64,000 nt of DNA from Tamarix chinensis (GCA_030549775.1 CM060175.1:45144415-45208414), one strand, 5' to 3'. Positions 9,967 through 22,207 are shown, counted from the stretch's first letter. Translations and numbers: made by a program. Notes: generated from the sequence alone by a model not told the origin.

Positions 9967-11340
9967 GATTACATCAAGATAGTTTCAATTTATACTTATT
10001 TTTACCTTGAACCACAATATATTCATTAGTCACACCATCATGAATTATATTTCTATCATACTATAATAGTCTTCTTAATAAAATACCACACGCATACTTA
10101 GGCAATACATCACATAGTACTTTGTGAGGATAGCCACTAATACAAAAAAGTAATTAGGGTTCACTTATCTACAGTAGAACCTTTTTCTTTATTAGGATCT
10201 TATAATGGATATGGTTTAGGATGATTACTTGATTAGTAGTCAATAAATCCAATTGCTTAACCATTATTTCACCAGCAATACCCTTTAAAATTAAGATCTT
10301 AGGTTGTATTTGTAATTCCCTTTGATGTATAAAACATGGATTGCTATCCACTTCATACATACTGAAGGTATCATCATTAGATTCAATCTCTAGGTCATTA
10401 TGATAGTCACATGGTTCCAGACTTGCTATTTCATTAAAGGTTATAACTCTTTGCTTAGGACATTCTCTTGGAAAATGACCATATCCTATAAATTTAAAAC
10501 ATAGCTTATTAGACATATAATTTACCATTTTTTTACCTTTTTCATCTCAATTAGGGTTGAATTTTTTTTTTATCATTGTTCGAAGTTAAATGTGTCCTAT
10601 AATTTAAAGTAGATGCATTTGAATAGTTTTTAGTTGAAACAGAAGTTGATGCAATTGTTTTATTATAGGACTTGGTAGAATTAGTGTGACCATATCCTAA
10701 GTATCTAGCACATTTTTTTTCTATTTTTTCATCCATGACACCAAGAGTGACGGTCTTTCAAATTCTCTAGTGTATTCCTCTACACCAAGTAATCCTTGCT
10801 TAAGAGTATTTAATTTAATATAAATTTAGTTTTCATACTCTTCAGGAATAAATTTCTTCCTTAGGTGTTTTTTCAATATATCCCATGACTTAATTTTACT
10901 ATTTTCCCGCATTTCACAAGTCCTCTTGAGATTTTCATGTCCAACCCTTTCAAATTTTTAAATTTGAGGGATGCGCTAAATTACATCTATGCTCATCATC
11001 ATACTCTATACATTTAAATGTATCTTATATTTCTTTAACTAGTCAAAAAATAATTCAACAACTACTCACCATAAAAATTAGGGAGGTGGAGTTCAATACC
11101 TTTTTATTCATTATGGTTAGACCTTTGTTGATAATTTTATTGGGATCGTTGATTGTGGTTGTAATCATTGGGTTCATTCTAATTCATCCTTTCTTTATAC
11201 TCCATTTGGTTATTGATGTGGCCTCCTCATTCTTTGACTGCTCTTCTCACCATAATCATTAGTGGATTCTATGGTGTTGTGCATATGTTGAGGGGTCTCG
11301 TGATCAACACTCTCATCTCTACTCTTTAGATTTGGCTTTA
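9967..11340 (-). pseudogene. gag / protease pseudogene of element P
   Basis: The minus strand shows a retrotransposon gag (PF03732-like) with 'KSKIKSWDILKKHLRKKFIP' and 'TLKQGLLGVEEYTREFERP' (about 10930-10750), then a zinc-knuckle remnant 'LCFKFIGYGHFPRECPKQR' (about 10505-10450) in a 119-aa open stretch. The second Cys of the CX2CX4HX4C knuckle is Phe, as in element R. An acidic segment ('EIESNDDTFSMYEVDSNPCF') and degraded protease follow to about 9970. Multiple stops and frame changes occur. The gag/knuckle/PR order is as in plant chromoviruses of the Reina/CRM type; the exact clade is uncertain. Confidence 0.7.
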
Positions 11341-11999
11341 AATGGAAGGGATTTGTTGAAGTTGTGTTTTATTAACATGTACACTTGCTATAAGTTATTG
11401 AAGAGTGCTGAACCTATGCTTCATAGACACTTCTTCACCCACTACTATTACACTTGCTGAAATCAATCTCAGTGGAGATGTGTTTATGGCTTAAATTTGG
11501 TTCTTGATGGCTTCTTAATGGAGCTTCAAGGATCTTGGATACTTATTAGTCTAAAATAAGACCTATAAATGGAAGGGAATTGGTTAAGAGGATTACCACC
11601 AATTATTGATGCACAATGAAGAGTTCTTAATGGAGGAGATGACCAAATGTGTACGAGAAAGAATCAAGATTGAACTTCAAGAAGTTAAGTAGAGCCTTAA
11701 GAATGGTTCAAGTCTTATACTACTTAGTGAGCAAATGTTAAAGATAGAAAAGGAGAAAGAAAATCCAAATAGTATTTGAGTATTGTTGGAAGAATTGAAA
11801 GGTCTTGTTGCTAAAATCAAGAAACTTAAGAACACTTAAATGTGTCTTGAAGATAAGCTATACAGTTTGTCTATATTTGGAATGAAGACATAAGAATCAA
11901 ATAGATTGAGCGTTCAAATTAAGGTGGAATAAAGGAAGATGAATTTTCCCTTCAAAATCTAAAGTATATTTTGACAAAATTGAAGAATAGAACAGGCGG
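11341..11999 (-). other. 5' leader of element P (proximal part)
   Basis: This untranslated leader between PBS and gag matches the leader of Q (17798-18500, plus strand) along its length in inverted orientation. For instance '...cctccattaagaactcttc' here corresponds to 'ctccatcaagaacccttcat' at 18259, and 'gaagaagtgtctatgaagca' to 18387. The leader is broken at 11999 by the insertion of Q and resumes at 22026-22190, next to the PBS of P. Confidence 0.65.
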
Positions 12000-12831
12000 T
12001 GATGTAGATGGATTCTCATGATGAATCTGAGGATTCTCATGTAAAGGAGAGTTTGACATTATTAATAATGAAGCTTATTACCACATGTGTCTTTGATAAT
12101 ATACCATTGACTAACTATAATAAGTATATTCCAAGTGATTATGGTAAGTATGCCAAATATTTTCAAGGAGAAGATTCAATAATTTAAACCATATAAGAAT
12201 GTTTCTAAGGTTACAAATTATTACAAGTTAAAGAAACTATTATGTGTGGAAGTCAAATTTTCAAGTCAAAGAAGACTTAGTAATCATTTTTATCTAAATT
12301 AGGATTTTTTGTGAGTTATTTCCATTTAATTATTAGCTATGTTTGTTTATAATAGTTTATTGTTCGATTCGCGTATTGTATGGGTTAGTAATATGTTGCA
12401 ATTTGATGTTAGTGTGCTAATTATCCTTGTGTGCGTTACTTGGCCATCTTAATGTAGTACTTAGCATGGTATAGCTACCTATATATATAGATATGTGGAC
12501 ACACTTTTAATGTGATGAGATGAATAATAGTCATAACAATGAATGAAAGAATAAGTTAATACTTGGTTATCTCTCTCTTTTAAGTAAATTTCTTGCTAAG
12601 AATACTTAGAATAATATTAGTTAGAGCCTTTGAATGTTTTCTTGGAGAAACATTTAAAGATCCATTCTTCTTGAATTCTTGTTGAATCTTGTTTGACGAT
12701 TCATAGTTTTCCTTAATTCTTGGTTGAATCTTTCTCAAAGATTCACATTTCTCTCCTTAATCTTCAACCCATCAAGCCACACTTCCTTATAAACATTTGA
12801 ATTCTCTCTTATACTTTGAATATCCACATCA
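12000..12831 (+). mobile_element. 5' LTR of element Q
   Basis: Begins TGATGTAGATGGATTCTCAT and ends GAATATCCACATCA, so it has TG..CA termini. The start matches 21592 and the end matches 22012-22025 of the 3' LTR. Its interior also matches, inverted, the LTR of P (22208-23036, 829 bp). A short TA-rich tract near 12480 may hold a promoter, but no clear TATA box is called. Confidence 0.7.
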
Positions 12832-12835
12832 TTTT

Positions 12836-12847
12836 TTGTATGAAAGC
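12836..12847 (+). other. Decayed primer binding site of Q
   Basis: TTGTATGAAAGC matches 9 of 12 positions of the plant initiator-Met tRNA PBS TGGTATCAGAGC and lies 4 bp after the 5' LTR end, where a PBS belongs. Confidence 0.55.
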
Positions 12848-13669
12848 TCGTTTGTCTACCTCCTCCATTCAAATTTCCAACCCCATCTTCATCTTCACTT
12901 CTTGCAAATGTAATACATCTAAGATTCACTACTAAAAAATTTGGTTTTATTAAAAAAAATTAGCGGAAGCAAAAAGTAGAAACATAAATTTTTGGGTTGT
13001 TATCGCTATACTAAGTACCAGACCGGTTTCCTCCTACTGTTCCAATATCAAGTCCTAAGGCTAAAAGAATAAAATACAATTTGCTCGAACTCACACTTTA
13101 TTTAAATGAGAGTAGTGCAATAATTTTGTTATAAGAGTAAACACACCAATGGTGGTTACAAGAATAAAAATCATTTACTAAGGAATTAAAAAGGTGGAAG
13201 AGAAACCCTAAAATTTTCTTGGATCATCCTTACGCTCATACCCAATACTCACTTGAATAGCACCTGTAATAGTCCTGTGAGGGAAACTGCCCATTGAATA
13301 GTTAGGAGCCTAGGAATGTAACCCTTCAATACTATAGTACTGAATAACTATTTATACCAAATTGAAAGGCAGGCCCAACATGTTATTCATAATACTTAAA
13401 TTATACAAATTAATAACATATGCGGGCTTAGGAAAATCACAACTGACATAAGGACTAATACATCAGGCAACACAACATATAATAAGAAATGCATAGCATA
13501 AAATCCATGTACTTAGTAATTCCATTATATGCCTAAGCAGGGACAAGCATTGAAACCAAACTTATACCATATCAATGGATCATAACATGAAATCAATACT
13601 TTTGGTCTAAAGCCATTAATTAATCATTATTCAATCATCATCTTTCAAATTATATCCATGTGAGTGTGA

Positions 13670-14025
13670 AAACCCCACTATTATAGCCGGTGGATTAAAA
13701 AACTACAGGGCAATAGGCACCTTACCACTATTATTTGCTGTTGGATTGGTCTTTGGAGCACCCTGCACTTGGCCACTATTATTCGTTGGTGGACTAGTCT
13801 GACCCCGATTAACATGGTGTTCCAGTGTAAGTGATTAGTGTCTTTGCATAATTTATCAATGTCCAATGTTTGGTTTATTGAGCTCGGAATCCCCTACTAT
13901 TATAGCCAGCGGATTGGAAACATATAGGCAAAACATACTTGAACACTATTATTCGCTGGCGGATCGGTCTCCAGGGCATCTTGCACCTGGCCACTATTAT
14001 GCTAGTGGATCAATTTGGGCCTGAC
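13670..14025 (-). repeat. Hairpin array in LTR C
   Basis: On the plus strand the units read 'ccactattat(t)(a)gc.g(g/t)tgga' followed by a self-complementary segment. On the minus strand the best one is CCAGGTGCA-aga-TGCCCTGG (near 13970-13995), with one mismatch. Three further units are more decayed. They correspond to the arrays of B, D and E. Confidence 0.75.
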
Positions 14026-14439
14026 TCAATAATCTTTTACTTTACATAATTAGTACTTTATTCATGTCTTATCCAAGATGTCCATTTATTTATATCAAGG
14101 GAAGGGAAAATGTCACAAATCTTGAGACACAAAGATATACGTGCCATATAATCAAGCATTCTATATCAAGGATCATGGTATAAATAAAATCCTAACATGT
14201 ATTTCAAACATATCTAGCACACATTTTCATTCATACTTACAAACCAGGCACATATTATATGATTATGAGATAAATACCATTTCACACTCTTAATTATCCT
14301 TCCAACCCTAGGTTATGGTATGTTCTTGTGATACTCACTTGTGATACCCACTAACTTATCAAGTAACCTTATCTTATTATTCAATATTACTTATGTCTTA
14401 TTAAGGGGACTCATTTAATACATCGACATGCTATATGCA

Positions 14440-15540
14440 AGTTACAAATTTACTCCCATCATCCTTAAAAAATTATTAAAATACACCCTATTTCTAAAAT
14501 TACCAAGTCACCCCATTCTATTTGCCGAATTACCATTGTCCCTTCATGTTTGCATAATTACAAAAATACCCCCTTGTATTTGTTAGACTACCAAATTATC
14601 CTCCATACTTATTAAATTACCAAATTTACCCCTCATACTTGCTAAGTTATCAAATTACCCTCCCAGTTGGTTAAATTATCATGCTAACCTTCATACTTAT
14701 TTAAATTACCAAATTTCCCCTTAGGCTTATTAAGTTCCCAAATCACCTTTCATACTTGTTACGTTTACTAGATTGCCCATTTGGTTAGTTGAATTACTAA
14801 ATAGTCTTTCATACTTATTAAATTTACCAAGTTGTCCTTTTGGGTTGGTCAAATTTCAAAATTGCCCTTCTTATTTATTTATATTACTAAATTGCCCCTC
14901 TTACTTATTAAAATTACCAAATTACCCCCTTTCGGTGGGTTAAATTACTAAATTGTCCTTCTTTATTATTATAATTACCATTTTAATTACTAAATTTCCC
15001 TTCTTCATTATTATAATTACCATTTTGCCCCTTTCACTTACAAAATTACCCCTTCTTTAAGCCAATTTACCAAAATACCCTTTCTTCAAGCCAAATTACC
15101 AAATAACCTTCTCGTTTATTAAATCACCATTTTACTACTTCACTTTACAAAATTACTAATGTACCCCTTCCTTTATGCCAAATTACTAAAATACCATTCT
15201 CTTTTATTAAATAGCCATTTTACCCCTTTACTTTTACAAAATTACCAAAATACCCTTCCTTTATGCCAAATTACTAAAATACCTTTTTCCTTTATTAAAT
15301 TACCATTTTACCCCTTTACTATACGAATTTACCATAATACCCTTTCCGTTATACCAAATTACCAAATAGCTTTCTCTGTTATTAGTTTACCATTTTACCC
15401 CTTTACTTTACATAATTATCATAATACCCTTTCCATTATGCCAAATTACCAAAATACCTTTCTTTTTTATTAAATTACCATTTTACCCCTTTACACTTAT
15501 AATTTGCCATTTTTCCCTCACTATACCAATTTTACCAAAA
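14440..15540 (-). repeat. TTACC-rich tandem repeats, about 88-bp period at the right end
   Basis: This is a kilobase of repeated 'aaattacc(a)aaa(a)t(a)ccc' words. Between about 15120 and 15500 the period is regular: 'ccattttaccccttta' recurs near 15215, 15303, 15390 and 15478, spacing 87-88 bp. Further left the units are shorter and diverged. In the other copies this place is taken by an unrelated-looking block of about 30 bp units. The ORF at 15159-15473 is produced by the repeat. Confidence 0.85.
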
Positions 15541-16129
15541 TATCCTCACCACATAAAATACTGATATACATGCTCCATACACATTATCCATCACCACCAA
15601 CTATTATTATTTATCATTAATGCACATTAGCACCTACACTTATTTAGGCCACACCCTTACACAATAATTATTACTAAAATGCCTCTAGGCATTATATTAA
15701 CATTATTTATGCAACAAATGGCCACATTAGCATATCATATCATACATATGCATTTAACATTATCATTAAGTATAAGGCTCCTTCCCTTAAGTATTATTTC
15801 TACACATAACACATAAGTTATCATGCTTTTCTTTCCCTCACCCAACATATGCCACTAAACATATTATACCTAACAACATACATCATGCATATAAATCATA
15901 TTAAAAATCCTAATGTGCTATCATACGTATATCCATGCATTTTAGTAGGGTATAATAGTTACCTTATTTCAAGAAAAAATTAAACCTTACCTATACGCCT
16001 GTTAAAGGTTTGAGCGTTGATTAGTAAAATCAATACCTAAAAATAATGTCAACACTTAGCATTTTAAAAGTACAAAATCAAAAGAATAAATTTATAAAAA
16101 ACTTAAATAAAATACATATTAATATCAAC

Positions 16130-17480
16130 CATCATTATACCTCAAGATGATTAGCCTAAAATGTAAAAGGGGAGGTAGTAGACTCACGCTCCTCATGCAA
16201 CATGAGCTGCGTGGAAGACGAGAATGAGGAAGGATCGAAGACGAGAATAGGAGAAGGAAGGGGTCTGGTTTGGGTAAGGGTTTTGGGAGTGGTGTAGAGG
16301 AATCGTGGAAGGGAGTTAGGGTATTGGCTAGGTGGAGGGAGGGAGCAGAGGTGTAGGCGGTGGTGGGGGTGGATGATCGGCGGCTCAAGGCAATGAGGCG
16401 ATGGCTGAAAGGGTGGAAAAATGGGTGCAAGAGTGGAAGAGGAGAATAAGGAAGGGAAAGAGGAAGGGAAGGGAGGAGTTGTAGGGGATGTTCCAGCTAA
16501 AGGAGGTAAGGTGATGGTAGGGGAAGTTCTAGGGAGTGGATTGGTTGCTGTGGAGACGGTGGAAGAGGTGGAATGGGGAAAAAAAGTGGTGGTGTAGGGT
16601 GGAGACCAAGAAGAGGGGAAAGAAAATAGAAGGAGGGAAGGAAGCTACAGGGGCATGTGGGGGTGATGGGGGGTGTAAGGAGGTTGATGGGGTTTTAGGG
16701 AGGTGGTCGGGTGGTTGTTTGGGCTGCAACAGCGACCGTTGGAGGCAACAAAGTGAAAATAGGGGAGGGGAGAAGAGGGAAGATGGAAGAATGGGATATT
16801 GGAAGAGGGAGAAGGAGGGCTTGAGTAGGGTAGAAATGAAGTAGCAGAGAAGAAGAAAATGAAAGGGAGAGGAGGGGAGGTAGGGTACTACCTAGGTGGT
16901 GGTAGGGGAGGTTGTAGGTTGATGGGTAGGGTGGCAGGTGACAAGAAGAAGGAAGAAAAGGAAATAAAAGGGCCATGCAAGGGAGGGTTATGTTCGGCTC
17001 AAAAATGGAAGGGAAAGGGATGGAGGAGAGAGGAAGAAAGAGGGAATATCTATAGGGGAAGGCAGGTAATTGTAGGCGATAGTCACTGGTGGTGCAGGCA
17101 TGTGGTGGTCTAAGGAGAAGGAAGGAGGAAAGAAAATGATGGGAGAAGGAATGAGACGGGTAGAAGAAGGGGGAGGGGATGCAGGCCAGTCGGGTGAGGA
17201 AAGGAAAGAAGAGGGTGGGCCAACCATGTGCACACGAGGGAAAGGGAATGGTAGAAGGATTGGGCTGACCTAACCTAGGGGAGAAAGGAAACGAAAAAGG
17301 AGGGAGAGACGGGCTAGGACTATTGCATGAGAGAAGGGATGGGCCAGCGGCTCAACACGAGGGGAGGGGGAAGGAGAGTAGGCTGGGTGGCCTAGAGAGG
17401 AAGAAAAGAAGAAAAGGAAAAAAGAGGAAAAAAAGGAAGATAAAGGAGAAAGGAAAAAGGGGAGAAAATAAAATTAAAAT
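16130..17480 (-). promoter_or_regulatory. Promoter-like purine-rich (minus: pyrimidine-rich) block of LTR C
   Basis: A G/A-rich plus strand corresponds to the C/T-rich promoter block of copies B and E. No clean TATA box was found at the expected place. Overlapping open frames on both strands (for example 16125-16430, 16536-16844, 16695-16976, 16988-17233) follow from the skewed composition, lack recognisable domains and are not annotated as genes. Confidence 0.4.
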
Positions 17481-17795
17481 AATTTTTGAAATAAAGGTAT
17501 TCAATATTTTTGATAGATAGAGAAATTTAATAATTTAATTTATTATAATTTAATATATATTGGTTGCGAAAGGATAACTTTAGTAAAATATTAGTTTGGA
17601 AAATTATTTAAGTAAAATGAGTATGATAAAATAACAATATATTTATTTTAATTTATTAAATATTCATATCAATTTTATAAACTCAAAATTCCACAAAATA
17701 ATTAAATTAAATAAATTAAATAAATTTAAAACTAAAACTATTTCAAATGAGGGATATTTATTAAATTATAGGGTTTAGATTTTTGGGGTATTATA

Positions 17796-18560
17796 GCAAA
17801 CATGGCATATAAATGTAGTGTAGCAAACTGAAATCTTATGTATCTTCATTTTCCTCTTTTTATCATCAACCTTGAAAGTTGAATTTCTTATAACTTTCTT
17901 ATTCTATTATTCAATTTTCACAAATACCCTTTAGATATTCAAAGAAATTTCATCTTACTTTTGTCCCTCTTGACTTTTAAGACATAACTTAATTGATTCT
18001 TCATTATTTCTCCCAGTATACATTTGAACCATTGAGGTCATCATCAAGAGTCAATTATGTACTCTTAGTTTTCTTGACTCAAGGGAGAATAATATTCAAT
18101 TCTTCTAACAATACTCAAACATTATTTGAATGTTCTTTCTACTCTTCCATTATTCACTTTCTTTCACTAATTCGTAAGAAACTCGATCCATTCTTAAGGT
18201 TCCATTCGACATCTTCTAGTTCATTCCTTGATTATTTTTCATGTACATTTGATTAACTTCTCCATCAAGAACCCTTCATAGTGCATCAAGAATTGGTTGT
18301 AATATTGTCAACTAATTCCCTTCCATTTCTACTCCCACTGAGTTTATTTTTGCAATGTGTAGTAGCAATTGATAAAGAAGTGTCTGTGAAGCATATGTTT
18401 AACACTATTTAATAGCTTGTAGCAAGTGTACATGCTACTAAAACACAAAAAAACCAACTGCCTTCCATTAAAATCCAACTTGAAAGACTAGAGAAGTGGT
18501 GTCCAACCAAGAGACCCTTTAATACATGCATAACACCATGGAAGCCACCCATGATTGATT
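17796..18560 (+). other. 5' leader of element Q (distal part)
   Basis: This resumes the leader after solo LTR C. It aligns in inverted orientation with 11341-11999 of P, which defines it as untranslated leader between PBS and gag. The ORF at 17993-18256 lies here and has no homologous open frame in P, so it is not a gene. Confidence 0.6.
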
Positions 18561-18659
18561 TGAGGGAATGGTGAGAAGAGTCATCTAAGCATCAGGGGCC
18601 ATATACAAAACCTAATGGAATATGAATAAATGATGAATGATAATGTCTCCAATGATTTA

Positions 18660-19480
18660 AGCCACAATCAATGAGTCTATGCAAATTATCACAAAAGGTA
18701 TAATCAGATTAAAGATAAAAGTATTAAGCTCTACCTCCCTAAATTTTTTTATGAACTGGATGTTCAATTATTTTTTAAATGGATGAATGAAATATAAGCT
18801 ATATTTGAATTTATAGAGTATGATGATGAGCATAGATGTAAGTTATTAACTCTAAAATTTAAAAGTTTTTCTAGGGTTTGGTATGATAATCTTAAGAGAA
18901 CTCATAAGTGGTAAGAAAAGAGTAAAATCAAATCATGGGATAAGTTGAAAAAACATCTAAGAAATAAATTTGTTTCTAAATAATATAAACAGGAAATGAA
19001 AAATAAATTGACTACTCTTAGGCAAGGATTACTTAGTGTATAAGAATGTAGAGGGAATTTCAAAGACTAGCACTCTTGTTTGACATGCAAGAAAGAAAGA
19101 AGAACAAATATGTGATAGATACTTCAGTGGCCTTAATACCTTTAATAGAGAAAAAAATTAAAATGTTTATTATGATTCACTTGTTGATTTCACTAAATTA
19201 GCATTTAAACTGTGAGAGACAAAATAATTATGCCTCACCCTATCCTAAACAAATTCTTTGACTTCTACTTCAACTAAAAACTATTTAAATGCATCTACTT
19301 CAAAATATGTGACAAATGTGTCTTCAAGTAATGATAAGACACTTAACCCTTACTGAGATGAAAAAGGGAAAACAAGGTAAATGAAATGTCTAATACATAA
19401 TATTTTAAATGTAAAGGATATGGTCATTTTTCTAGGGAATATCCTAGCCAAAGAGATTCAACCTTATATGAAATAGCAAC
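18660..19480 (+). pseudogene. gag pseudogene of element Q
   Basis: Recognisable gag pieces include 'YDDEHRCKLLTLKFKSFSRV', 'WYDNLKRTHKW', 'KSKIKSWDKLKKHLRNKFVS' (about 18815-18975) and 'TLRQGLL' (about 19010). They correspond to the gag of P and to plant Ty3/gypsy gag generally. The zinc knuckle near 19410-19455 reads 'YFKCKGYGHFSREYPSQR': the first and last Cys of CX2CX4HX4C are Tyr, both explicable by G-to-A changes. Stops occur throughout. The gene is dead. Confidence 0.7.
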
Positions 19481-20330
19481 TATGGAAAATTGTGATAAAC
19501 ATAATGATCTAGATACTGAATTTAATGATGATACCTTATGTATGTATGAAGAGGATGGTAATTCATGCTTTTTTATTCAATGGTATTACAAATCCAACCT
19601 ATAATCCACCTACACGAAGGAATAAAAATTTTAAAACTAATTGTAGAATTTTTGATAAGGTTTATAAACTCATGATATATACCGGTTCATGTACTAATGT
19701 TGCTAGTGAAATTCTGGTTAATTGATTAGGTTTCACTACTAATCATCCTAAACCATATTTATTACAATGGATTAAAAAAGATAAAGGTGCTAAAGTAGAT
19801 AAGTAAACACAAATTCCTTTTCATGTTAGTGACTATCATCATGAAGTATTATGTGATGTGTTTCTTATGGATGCTTGGGATATTTTACTAGGAAGCCATG
19901 GGAATATGATAAAAATGAATTTCTTGATGGTGTGACTAAATAATACATTGTGCTTAAGGGTAAAAAGAAATATAAATTGAAATCATCTCAATGTGATCAT
20001 ATGCAACTTAATGAGACTAAGAAGATTTTGATCTTACATGAGAAAGATATGATTAGCTATATCAATGATGGGGGTGTTTGCTATGGTTTAATAGTAAAAT
20101 AATATCAATTTGGGGATATAAATTATAACACTTAGAACCTTACTATATTACTTGATGAATATATTGATATATTTCCTGATGACTTACTTCCTTGGCTACA
20201 ACTTATTAGAGGTATAGAGCGTGCTATAGATTTAATTCCTTGAATTCCTTTACCTAATAAACTTGCTTATAGGTGGCATATTGTAGAAGGTAAGGAATTG
20301 CAAACTCTATCTCAAAGTTCTACATTACTA
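19480..20330 (+). pseudogene. Protease to pre-RT pseudogene of element Q
   Basis: After an acidic linker ('DKHNDLDTEFNDDTLCMYEE') comes a protease remnant 'KLMIYTGSCTNVASEILVN' (19668-19725); the catalytic D-S/T-G is YTG, so the Asp is lost. It continues 'HPKPYLLQWI', 'LMDAWDILLGS' and pre-RT 'EYIDIFPDDLLPWLQLIRGI' and 'IPLPNKLAYRWH' to about 20290. The RT palm motifs ([21 protein letters not shown]) that should follow are absent. Confidence 0.65.
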
Positions 20331-20449
20331 GTTATATTAGATGTTAAATTTATGGCCTTTGAAATTTTAATATAAATACCCAAGCAACAAAGACTTTAGT
20401 GATGGATATAAAGAATGTAAAGAAAATGGATATTGTGGAAATTATTCAT

Positions 20450-21260
20450 TCCTAGAAGGATTTTTTTATAAACATGATAGACTTTGTGTACCAAGATCTA
20501 ATATGAAAGATTTACCCTTTGAAGAAGTACATGAATGAGCTTTTATGAGACATTTTGGTACTCAAAAGACAATAGAACTATTACAATAGAATTTCTATTG
20601 GCCGCACATGATTAAAGGTATATAACTTATTGTAAAATAATGTGTTACTTGAAAAAAGGTTAAATTTTTTTCACAAAGGTTTGTATACACCAATACTTAT
20701 TCCTAGTCAACCATGGGAAGGAGTAAGTATGGACATTATATTAGGGTTTCCAAGATCATGAGGTAAAGATTCAATTATAAATGTGGTGGATAGATTTTGC
20801 TAAAATGGCTCATTTTGTTTCATACAATAAAACTAATGATGCAAGACATGTCATTGATTTTTATTTCAAAGAAATTTTGAAACTACATGGCAACCCTAAA
20901 ACTGTTTTATCAAATAGAGATGTAAATTTTCTTATTTAATTTTTTAAGACATTGTGTCCCATTTTAGGAACTAAGTTGTTATTTAATATTTCACATCATC
21001 CATAAACCAATGGACAAATAGAATTTACAAATTGTATTCATGGAACTTTGTAAAGAGGAGTGGTTGTTAAAAGTAATAAAGATTTGGATATTAAGTTATC
21101 TCATGAAGAGTTTGCTTACATTCAAAGTCCTTCAAGTATTACTCGCTCAAGTTCTTTTGAGATTGTCTATGGAGTGAATCCATGCATGCCAGTTGGCATG
21201 GTACCCTAAAAAAAGTAGAGTTTAATAATTATAAAGCTAAGGAATGAGTTGAATTCTTTC
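20450..21260 (+). pseudogene. Integrase pseudogene of element Q
   Basis: Zinc-domain text 'RHFGTQKTIELLQ' and 'NFYWPHMIKGI' (about 20545-20620) is followed by core pieces 'LKLHGNPKTVLSNRDVNFLI' (about 20878-20937), 'HHP-TNGQIEFTNCIHGTL' (about 20995-21050) and 'LSHEEFAYIQSPSSIT' (about 21095-21140). The central Asp of the SDRD block is Asn in 'SNRD', the HPQTDGQ block is altered, and there are many stops. The distance from pre-RT (20290) shows that RT and RNase H, normally about 1.5 kb, have been deleted. Confidence 0.7.
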
Positions 21261-21591
21261 AAAAGCTTTTATAAGAAATCAAAGAAAACATTGAATGAGA
21301 AAATGAAAGGTACAAAAAATAAGTTATTAAACATCGCAATCTATAGGTATTTTATCTTGATGATTTAGTTTTGTCACATTTGCATCAAGATATATTTACT
21401 AATCTAGGAAAAAAATAAATGCTAAGAGAAGATAGACCATTTCAAACCCTTAGAGAATTTGGAGAATGAGCTTATGAACTTGAACTTTCATAATCTTGTG
21501 GCATTGTTTCAAGGACACTAAATATTGGTGATTTGTCTTCGTATTACAGTAATGTTAATTTGAGGATAAATTCATCTAAATTTTGGAAGAA

Positions 21592-22025
21592 TGATGCAGG
21601 AGAATTTATGGATTCTCAGATGAATCTAAGAATTCTCATGCAAAGGTGGTTTGATATTATTAATAATTGTTCTTATTACCATATGTTTCTTTAATGATAT
21701 AACTTTAACTAATGATAATAAGTATATTCTAAGTGATTTTTCTAGGCATGTCATATATTTTTAGGGTAAAAATTAAATAATTTAAACCACTTAAGATTGT
21801 TTCTTTTGTTATTCAACTCATATATTATATTGGTTAGTAATATGTTGCTATAAGAGTTTAGTGTGGTGGTTGTTCATGTCTACATTAGCTTAGCTATTTG
21901 TGTGCTACTTTGTAATGTATAGTCTTACTTGAACATTCACATTCCTCTCCTTAATATTCAACCTATTAAACCACACTTCCTTCTAAATCTTCAAATTCTC
22001 TCTTATAATTTGAATATCCACATCA
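21592..22025 (+). mobile_element. 3' LTR of element Q (internally deleted)
   Basis: Starts TGATGCAGGAGAATTTATGG directly after a purine-rich stretch TTTTGGAAGAA (21581-21591, PPT) and ends GAATATCCACATCA. Both ends match the 5' LTR (12000-12831), but about 400 bp from the middle are missing. Confidence 0.65.
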
Positions 22026-22190
22026 TGAGGGAACAAGATGATTCAATTTTAAAGGTATAAGATACAAAGAGAAATTTGAAGATTCACTAGAGATTTGGTT
22101 AGTTACGTTGCATGTGCTTTCATATATGGCTTGAAGCAAAGAGAAGATGAAGATTAGGTTGTCCATTCGAATAGTGGAAGTAGCAAGCCT

Positions 22191-22203
22191 GGATTTGATA
22201 CCA
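22191..22203 (-). other. Primer binding site of element P
   Basis: The minus strand reads TGGTATCAAATCC, 10 of 12 positions of TGGTATCAGAGC (initiator-Met tRNA PBS), located 4 bp from the end of the minus-strand 5' LTR (22208). The leader segment 22026-22190 continues into 11999 once Q is removed. Confidence 0.65.
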
Positions 22204-22207
22204 AAAA

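Larger units (their letters stand above)
12909..17795 (-). mobile_element. Long solo LTR, copy C
   Basis: On the minus strand it runs from 17795 (TATAATACCCCAAAAATC) to 12909 (..GATGTATTACA). The 5-bp flanks are identical: GCAAA at 12904-12908 and GCAAA at 17796-17800, proving a 4887-bp insertion into the leader of Q. It has the family landmarks in minus orientation: degraded terminal hairpin (13010-13050), hairpin array (13670-14025), long tandem repeats (14440-15540) and purine-rich promoter block (16130-17480). No internal retrotransposon region is attached, so it is a solo LTR. Confidence 0.85.
12000..22025 (+). mobile_element. Ty3/gypsy retrotransposon Q (plus strand), internally deleted
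   Basis: 5' LTR 12000-12831, PBS 12836-12847, leader 12848-12908 and 17796-18500 (split by solo LTR C), gag, protease remnant, integrase, PPT near 21581, 3' LTR 21592-22025. It is a member of the P family inserted into the leader of P in opposite orientation. The RT and RNase H region is missing: pre-RT text around 20230 is followed within about 250 bp by the integrase zinc domain. Flanking 5-mers GGCGG and TGAGG are not a clean duplication. All reading frames have many stops. The 3' LTR is 434 bp against 832 bp for the 5' LTR, so its middle is deleted. Confidence 0.75.

Noticed and set aside
16125..17520. Several overlapping ORFs of 60-100 aa
   Set aside because: Purine-rich promoter block of LTR C; composition artefacts on both strands.
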